Source: Echinometra lucunter
Taxonomy: Eukaryota > Echinodermata > Echinoidea > Camarodonta > Echinometridae
DNA length: 64,000 nt
Direction of reading: 5' to 3'
NCBI GenBank assembly: GCA_029962745.1
Contig: CM057152.1
Span: 21,463,250 to 21,527,249, forward strand
This document shows positions 57,254 through 64,000 of the stretch, one piece after another. Position numbers and translations under genes: made by a program. Numbering within the stretch: the first letter of the stretch is position 1; each line of letters opens with the position of its first letter. The notes below the pieces were generated by a model. It searched no databases. It was not told where the DNA came from and worked only from the letters and a program-made list of their open reading frames with translations.

Positions 57254-57271
57254 GTCCCTTCGCGGTCGCCA
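57254..57271 (-). other. Primer binding site, Gypsy copy 2
   Basis: Identical to the site in copy 1 (TGGCGACCGCGAAGGGAC on the - strand), five bases inside the LTR end. The ~290-bp leader to the gag start is conserved between the copies. Confidence 0.65.
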
Positions 57272-57276
57272 GAAAT

Positions 57277-58252
57277 TGCCGCAGAAAGTTAGGAAGATAT
57301 AAATTTAGTCAGGACATAAACAAATAATCTCTTCAGTCGAGTAATATGTTCAAAATATTGAAATCAAAATATTTATTATTGTATCTCTATGTGTTTACAA
57401 TATTATTTGAGTTTACATACAGGAGATAAATGAACAATGTTATCTCATTAATGTACTTAAATAGACAATGTTGTTTTAATAATAAATTCCATTAACTTGC
57501 ATTTAAATGATCACAGATTAGAATAACAAAAATGCAGGGCACTTTCCTAAAATATACAACTCGCGAGAGTTCTCGACTACTGTCGCCCTCTATTGTCATC
57601 GAGTAGAACAGTTCATGGTTAGGACTCTCGCGATGCCAATGAAGAGTTCATGGTTCGGTGACTTGCGACGTCAATGGACACTCTCGTTGTTAACCTCGTT
57701 GTCGAATGGGTGTGGGTGCTCAATGGAGCTTCTGGATCTGGATACAGTTCCCGATTAAAAGGGTTATCTCGAACTTTACAAATGCAGGGCAGCTGTAGCA
57801 TCCTCTGAGAGATAGAAAGGCGTGGAGACTGGAAATTCGCTCCTCCGTCAAAATACGAAGAAAAAAGTGTGCCTAAAAGCAGCAAAACTGGTTCCAACCC
57901 TCGTTTGTTACACTCTCACTCACATACAAGGTACTATTAAGTTAGCTGCCATTACGAGCGACTGCCTGCTCAAACAAACACGTCTGTCGTGTAGCGAAGA
58001 TGGTGGTGCAGTGCCTGCTTTCCTCGGGCAAGGCACGCTACTCGGCAATATGCAAATTAGGGACGCTTGATACCAAAACAGCGAACCAATGTCCTGCCCT
58101 AAAATATGATCATGCGATCGTTAACAAAGCAGCATGCGTCGGTCAAAGGTTAGCAGCAAGTTGCGCAAACTCACAGACTAAAGGAATATATTTATCCGAT
58201 TCAAACTGTAATTAATTAAATTAAGAGTCGAAACATTGGCTTTTTTGTGACA
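57277..58252 (-). repeat. 5' LTR of Gypsy copy 2, intron-less
   Basis: On the - strand it starts TGTCACAAAAAAG (58252) and ends GCGGCA (57277). Its 976 bp align to the LTR of copy 1 minus its 504-bp insert. The 5-bp flank is GTTAG. The terminal CA has a substitution two bases inside (GCGGCA against GCGACA). Confidence 0.8.
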
Positions 58253-58760
58253 GTTAGCAAGTCTTTAAAACTGCAAAATACCTCTAGAAGTGAGACACTA
58301 GCATACTTAAAAAGTTGATTGCATGTTCTGGAATGAAATACAATTGAAAAATTTATAAAATGGTGTAAAAAAAAATGTCCACAAGTAAGCACCTAGATTT
58401 TTGTTCATATGCACTCTAAGTTTCAAAACCAAGTTTTGTTCAATACCATTAGATTATACTGGTGGAGTGCGAAGTTGTAAAAATGCACCAATATTGAAAT
58501 AGTATGCATATTCATGCACCTAAAAAAAAAAAAAACTAAACCCAAGGGCATTACTGTGACATGCTTCAACATTTATCAATTTTCACTCCAGTGTGAAAAA
58601 GAATGACTTTACAGGAACAAATCCATCATGATCCTAAATTCTATTTACAATCACATCTTACTTTGTACATGAAATATTGCAAAAACTTCCCTTAATCATT
58701 TAAAAGGATCAATATCAAAATGATCAAATACAGAGGGCTACACTCCACAATGGTGACAGC
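58253..58760. other. Non-coding stretch
   Basis: AT-rich; no gene or repeat boundary seen. Confidence 0.4.
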
Positions 58761-59935
58761 CCACTTCACCGAAGGCCCGCGAGACCGAAGGCCCGCGAGA
58801 CCGACTTTTTTTTCCTTCATCAGGTGCCGCGGCCGAGTGGTTTAAGGCGCCTAGTTGCAGCGGCGTAACTGGTGCCTGTTATCAGAGGGGGGATGGGGGC
58901 AGAACCAAATATTTCCCGGTAATTCCGTCCAGAATTAGTGGCGTAACTAGGATTTCAGTTAAGGGGGGCAGTAGTGAGCACGGGAAGCGAGCTCGGGGGG
59001 GGGGGGGGGGGTGCAGGGAGGGGGAGTGTCCCCCCCCCCCCCCCCGCGCGCGAGAAGCGCGGAAGCTCCAACGTTCCTTTGAATCGTTCCTTGTCTGCTC
59101 TCGCTCATCTTAATACGTCATCTGCCTGTTATCTGGGGGGGGGGGGGCAGAGCAAAAAATTTCCCGGTAACAAACTCCAGAATCAGTGGCTTTGCTAGGA
59201 TTTCATTTTAGGGGGCCGTAGTGAGCACGCGAAGTGTGCGAAACAATAATAACAATAATGAACGCTCGAAGGCGCTCCATATAAGGGGGGGGGGGAGTTT
59301 TCCCCCTCCCGCGCGAAGCACGGTTCAGCTCCGACGTTTTCTTCGAATTGTTCCCTTGCCTGCTCCTGCTCTTCTTACGTTCTCTGCCTGTTATCGGGGG
59401 GAGGGGGGGGGGGGGCAGAGAAAAAAATCGAAGTGCGGAAGCTCCGACGTTTCTTTGAATCGTTCCTTGTCTGCACCCGCTCTTCTTACCTTTTCTGCCT
59501 GAAATGGTGGGGGGGGGGATTAAACATTAAATGCATAAGATCATGAAGCAGAATTACCATAGAAATAAATGTTAAATGAGTAGAGTTAATGATTAAGTAG
59601 TGTCAATGAAATTAGGCAATGTAAGTTTATACTATAGCGGAAACACCCCTCCCTGCCCCCCCCCCCCCCCCCCCCCCCTAGAGCGCCGTTTCGCGCGCTC
59701 AGTAAGTGTTTCGCACGATTCGCGTGCTCTCACTACTGCCCCCCTAAACTGAAATCCTAGCTACGCCATTAATTCTAGACGGAGTTACCGGGAAATATTT
59801 GGCTCTGCTCCCTCCCCCTCTGATAACAGGCATACGCCGCTGCAACGAGGCGCCTTTAACCACTCGACGGCGGCACCTGATGAAGGAAAATAATTTTTTT
59901 TTAAAAGTCGGTCTCGCGGGCCTTCTGTCAAGTGG
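58761..59935. mobile_element. 1.2-kb inverted-repeat element with tRNA-like arms
   Basis: Arms of ~230 bp (58761-58990 and 59720-59935) pair through GAAGGCCCGCGAGACCGACT, a tRNA-like segment, GCCTGTTATCAGAGG, AAATATTTCCCGGTAA and GGCGTAACTAGGATTTCAGT. The middle repeats GCGGAAGCTC(C/A)(G/A)ACGTT, TTTGAATCGTTCC(T/C)TG and CTGCCTGTTATC at least three times, each next to a G-run of 11 or more. No protein is encoded. The left arm has an extra copy of GAAGGCCCGCGAGACC. Confidence 0.65.
58823..58859 (+). other. tRNA 5'-half-like segment in the left arm
   Basis: GGTGCCGCGGCCGAGTGGTT followed by TAAGGCGCCTAGTTGCA matches the 5' half (acceptor strand, D arm with box A, start of anticodon arm) of a class II Leu/Ser-type tRNA. 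No 3' half or box B follows, so it is not a tRNA gene. An inverted, diverged copy is at about 59841-59878. Confidence 0.55.
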
Positions 59936-60686
59936 TCGGACCCCCTCCACAGTCCATATATCTAATCCATATATTCGACAATTCATCATTTCCTGTAATC
60001 ATCTATCAATGCATGTGAACAAAGTAGGATATATTTACATGTGTCCTTTTCTTTGTATTTTACACACAGGTTGGTCTCTTCACACCTTCACTTTAAAAAA
60101 TGTTAATTTTGTAGCCAGCCACAAAATAGCCATGTAAAAAAAAGGGGGGTTGCATATTGCTACAAAACTAAGAGGAGGATGATTCTTTAATATTTAAAAA
60201 AAAATTGTCTAAACCAGAAGAACAGTGGATAAATTACATTTTCCCTATAATTCCACTGCTGAAAGATTCTTGAATATTTTCTTACTAACCCACATATTCA
60301 AAGGTTTCCAGTACATGTAAAGTTTTACTCCTTGAATACTTGGCCTTTAAGAAAGCCATAACTGCAATTGGGAGAATTATATGATCACACAAAGCAACTT
60401 CAAAATCAACATCAAGCCTGTGATTATGTCCTGAATATTGCATTCTTTGTCCAGGGGTAGACACTGAAGGTGGGGGGGGGGGGGCAGGGGTTTGTCCAGT
60501 CAATGTATTAGGGATGGGTTGCTGCACCCTGCTACCTGAATTTACAAAACTACCTATGCAGGTTTGTAGGGAAGCTGTATACGTTGGTAAAATGGTAAAA
60601 CTTGTGTTTTCTGCAGATGAGCACTCCACAGAGTGTTTGGTGCTATATATGTAAGTTACATAATCATTATTATCATTATTATTTTT
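59936..60686. other. Non-coding stretch
   Basis: No firm gene. TTGTGTTTTCTGCAG|ATGAGC at 60616-60617 with TATAT|GTAAGT at 60650-60651 could bound a 34-base micro-exon, but without support elsewhere it is not called. Confidence 0.4.
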
Positions 60687-61711
60687 ATGCCTCCGCCCAC
60701 CGTAGGTGGTTGCCGAAGGCATTATGTTTTCGGGTCGTCCGTCCGTCCGTCCAACCGTCTGTCCGTCCCGTTTTCGTTCTCGCGATAACTTAAGAACTAT
60801 TTGACGGATCAACTTCAAACTTGGCTCGTGTATGCATATGGGAGGGACAATGATCTGATTAGATTTTGGAGTGTCAAGGTCAAAGGTCAAGGTCAAAGAG
60901 GTAATAATCCACATAAAAATGGCTCGTTCTCGCGATAACTTAACCATTTGACAAAGTAGCTTCAAACTTGGCTCATGTATGCACATGGAAGGGACAATGA
61001 TCTAATTAGATTTTGGGGTCACAAGGTCAAAGTTCAAAGGTCATAGAGGTCATTATGTACGTAGAAATGGTTCGTTTTCACCATAACTCAACCATTTGAC
61101 CGATCAACCTCAAACTTAGCACATGACTTGTATGCATATGGGAGGGACAATGATCTGATTAGATCTTGGGGTCTCAAGGTCAAAGGTCATTGAGGTCATT
61201 ATGTACATAGAAATGGTCGTTCTCGCGATAACTCAACAACCATTTGATGGATCAACTTCAAACTTGATTCATGTATGCATATGGGAAGGACAATGATCTA
61301 ATTAGATTTTGGGGTCTCAAGGTCAAAGGTCAAAGGTCATAGAGTTCATTATGTACATAGCAATGGTCCATTCTCGCGATAACTCAACAACCATTTGACG
61401 GAGCAGCTTCATACTTGGCACATGTATGCATACGGGAGAGACAATGAATTGTGATTAGACTTTTGGGTCTCAAGGTTTAGGGTCAAAGGTCATAGAGGTC
61501 ATTATATACATGACAATTGCTTGTTCTTGCAATAACTTAACAACTCTGTGACGGTTCATCTCCAAACTTGACTCATGTATGCATATAGAAGTCTCATAAT
61601 TGCCTCATTATAATTTGGGGTCACAAGGTCAAAGATGTCATTTTACACATGAAAATAAAAAAATCAACATAAATGTGCCATATATTTCCGATCTGGCAAT
61701 TGCGGAGGCAT
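60687..61711 (-). mobile_element. Tandem-repeat transposon, family A, copy 2
   Basis: Inverse orientation to 3175-4314. The hairpin end ATGCCTCCGCCCACC ... GAAGGCAT is at 60687-60723 and the single end CGGAGGCAT at 61703-61711. The short repeat next to the hairpin is CCGTCCGTCCGTCC (about 60738). About six ~145-bp units follow (AATGATCTGATTAGA-type core), each with AAGGTCAAAGGTCA variants. A 233-codon - strand frame entering from 60986 is the repeat read through, not a gene. Confidence 0.75.
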
Positions 61712-62099
61712 AAATTTTGACCGCGCGCGAGGATTCCTCTAGTTTACAATTATTATAAAACCTGAACTTGACTTGAACTTGACTTGACTTATTATTACTA
61801 CTACTATTATTATTACTATTACTACTATATTACTATTATTACCATTATCATTATTATTGTTGTTATTATAATGAAGTTACATTGATGGGATATATGGATT
61901 TACTCTGCAAGAATGTTTAAATAGCAGGCCTATTTTAAGTATTCATACAAGAGCTTTCTGCCTCCAGAAATCTTTGCTGATCTCTTGCTGCATTGAAATT
62001 AGAGTTACACATTTTTGCTAATAAAATAGTTTTCTTCTCTATATTTTTTTTTTCAATTTCTCTTAACCTTGAGTGAAATCTGATGTTGATGTTACTTTT
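61712..62099. repeat. (ATT)n simple repeat and flank
   Basis: ATT/ACT-type triplets at about 61788-61868. Nothing else recognised. Confidence 0.6.
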
Positions 62100-62239
62100 G
62101 TCAGTGTTGTTGTTGATGATGAGGATGATGATGCTGGCACAATATCATATAAAGTTGCTTTGTAATTGAGGTTGATTGCAGCCATACGAAGGGGGGGGGG
62201 GGCACTGTCCGAAAATTCACTATATAGCAAAAAAAAAAA

Positions 62240-62274
<35 letters not shown>

Positions 62275-62630
62275 GTCGAGGATAATGATTTCGGCCCAAG
62301 ATCATATGAAGTTGCTTTGTAATTTAGGGGGGGGGGGCTCTGTCCAACAATTCATCGATTTAGTAGCAAAAAAACCCGATGAGATTGAGGATGATGTATG
62401 ATGCAGGCAAAAGATCAAAAAGATCATACAAAGTTCTTTTGTGATTGAGGTGTGGGGGGGGGGGGGGGGACTGCCCAAAAATCCGGGGACTGGCAAAAGA
62501 AAAAAAAGCATCGTTGACGATTATGCATTCACAATATCATGAAGTTGCTTTAATTGAGGTATGATTGCAGTGCATACAAGACGGGGGGGGGGCTGTCCTA
62601 AAATTCACTGACAAGCGAGTGAAAAAAAAT
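62100..62630. repeat. ~130-bp tandem array with G-runs and (GAT)n
   Basis: Four diverged units share ATCATA(T/C)(A/G)AAGTT(G/C)(C/T)TTTGT, ATTGAGG, a run of 9-16 G, CTGTCC(G/A)A(A/C)AATTC(A/T) and an A-run. The first two carry GAT triplets (pure (GAT)n at 62241-62273). Each unit thus pairs a G-run with an A-run. Confidence 0.65.
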
Positions 62631-63920
62631 TGCTCCAGCATATACCTTAATGTTTGCAGAAATGAAAGAAAAAATCCTTAGGTCAAATTCTTTAGGGGGA
62701 TACATTTATTTTATGTATATGTTCCCACCCCAAAATAGCAACGAGCAAAAATTAACGTGAAAATTTGCTGAGAAGAGAAAAAAGCTCACAGTTTTAAGTA
62801 TAGGATGGGAGGGGGGAAGGTTTACGCTTGAAATTTGGTATGACAAGGTATCTTTTGTACCAAAATTTTGGGAACATACCCTATTATGTCAACCCACTCT
62901 TAAAAAATTAGGGGCGCTTACCACAATGTCCCTTTGCCTCCCCCCGCCCCCATGATTGATGCCCATGATTGCAGCCATAATGTAAGAGGAATGTATCTGT
63001 TTTGGGGAGGGCCAGGAGACATGCATGTTCCTGTACATTGTTAACACATTGCAGATGTAATGATTCATAGTGATTGAAAAGGAAACCGTGAAACGGTGGA
63101 GGATGGGGGGGGGGGGTTAAAAGACAAATTATACGCCTGGCATGGGTCAAGTGTTTATTTTTTTAATTTCCAAAAATAAATAATAAAAAATAAAATAACA
63201 ATTTTGAAGAAATCAAACATACATAACTATTCATATTTTTTGACAATGACAGGATACGTTTACATAATTTGAAATATGACACAAAGTAAATCTACAAAAG
63301 AATATATATTATAAGCTCTGATGGAAATGGAGGGATCCACTAATAAAAAGCGATGCTTGTAGAGTGTGGATCCCTCAATAAAATTGTAAACAACTTATGT
63401 TAAATTTAGTCTGCAAGTGATCAACACAAAATAAAGTCAAAATCAGAACTGCATGTTTTACTAACGGCATCGGCATCAGATGAAGAGATCTATTGGGGTA
63501 ATACAATACTGACATTTTTAAAATGACTGATGATATGAGAGAGGAAATTCTCACGAGTCTGGGCGATTAAATGAATGAATTATTCAGTGTGCATGCGTTA
63601 TTATGTTAATAGGTCACAAAAATCTAATACATATTCATAAATATTCATGAAAATGAAATTGTGATACGCGCTGCGCGCAAGCCAAAACAAGCCTAATTTT
63701 CGCTGGTATTCGAAAAAATGGTCTGCGCCATAGGTCTATAAAATTTTGTACATAAAACGCGGGACCAATTTGACCCTCCAGCGGAGTTTCACCCCCTTGA
63801 TGATGCGTGCAAAGTCGGGGGGGGGGGCGAAATTTTTTTTCCTACGACATTTTCGCTCCTTGCGCGTGCGCACATGGTCATTCTCCGCGACTTCATAAAT
63901 ATTCATATGTACGTCATTGT
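62631..63920. other. Non-coding stretch
   Basis: No supported gene. G-runs at about 63106 and 63818. 63650-63900 is locally CpG-rich (GCGCTGCGCGC, TGCGCGTGCGCAC) without an exon or core promoter that I can support. Confidence 0.4.
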
Positions 63921-64000
63921 TCAATTCAATTCAATTCAATTTATTTACCACTTGTGGGACGGAACACCCTATCAGCATATGCTGTTTTTCGTAGGGGTCC
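63921..64000 (-). repeat. LINE 3' end with GAATT tail (continues off window)
   Basis: On the - strand: GCATATGCTGATAGGGTGTT within a short hairpin, then ACAAGTGGTAAATAAATTGA and GAATT repeats (63921-63942 on +). A hairpin followed by a pentamer microsatellite is typical of L2/CR1-like 3' ends. The body lies beyond position 64000. Confidence 0.6.

Noticed and set aside
58823..58859. A functional Leu/Ser tRNA gene
   Set aside because: Only the 5' half is present. No variable arm, box B or 3' half follows.

Overview
The window is AT-rich animal DNA from a marine invertebrate deuterostome. An echinoderm, probably a sea urchin, fits best. The reasons are: a Gmr1-type Ty3/Gypsy element with integrase ahead of reverse transcriptase (a deuterostome group), L2/CR1-like LINE fragments with stem-loop and microsatellite tails, tRNA-derived SINEs, a hammerhead/Penelope-type repeat, and many MITEs. 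No prokaryotic feature is present. Assignment to a genus is not possible from sequence alone.

Layout. 0-8 kb: LINE 3' ends, a tandem-repeat transposon with a small MITE nested in it, a purine-rich minisatellite, a SINE, and two possible terminal exons of unknown genes. 8-20 kb: intergenic sequence with MITEs, tandem duplications, a SINE and a truncated L2/CR1 LINE. 20-34 kb: the only gene model with two matching splice sites, a small two-membrane-segment protein on the + strand (28526-28582 joined to 30281-30448) with a likely long 3' untranslated region. It lies between two inverted copies of an unclassified ~590-bp repeat. 34-45 kb: a 542-bp near-perfect palindrome carrying a TATA box and a hammerhead-like core in each arm, a 500-N gap, and a second tandem-repeat transposon family.

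45-58 kb is a retrotransposon cluster, all on the - strand: a decayed Gypsy copy (LTR, gag, protease, integrase, partial RT), the 3' part of a BEL/Pao element, a 500-N gap, and a second Gypsy copy whose gag-protease-integrase frame is open up to the gap. The LTR of the first copy contains a 504-bp GT...AG segment that is exactly absent from the second, as if the second had been reverse-transcribed from a spliced RNA. 58-64 kb: a 1.2-kb inverted-repeat element with tRNA-like arms, another copy of the first tandem-repeat transposon in inverse orientation, a G-run/GAT tandem array and a LINE 3' end.

The main novel thread is that three transposon families with unrelated sequence (at 3.2/60.7 kb, 41.5 kb and 12.6/17.4 kb) share one plan: a single short terminal motif on the left, ~140-165-bp tandem units, a short GC-rich repeat, and on the right a hairpin made from the same terminal motif. 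Two of the three carry arrays of perfect nuclear-receptor DR1 sites. No operon-like or pathway organisation is visible; most of the window is mobile DNA.
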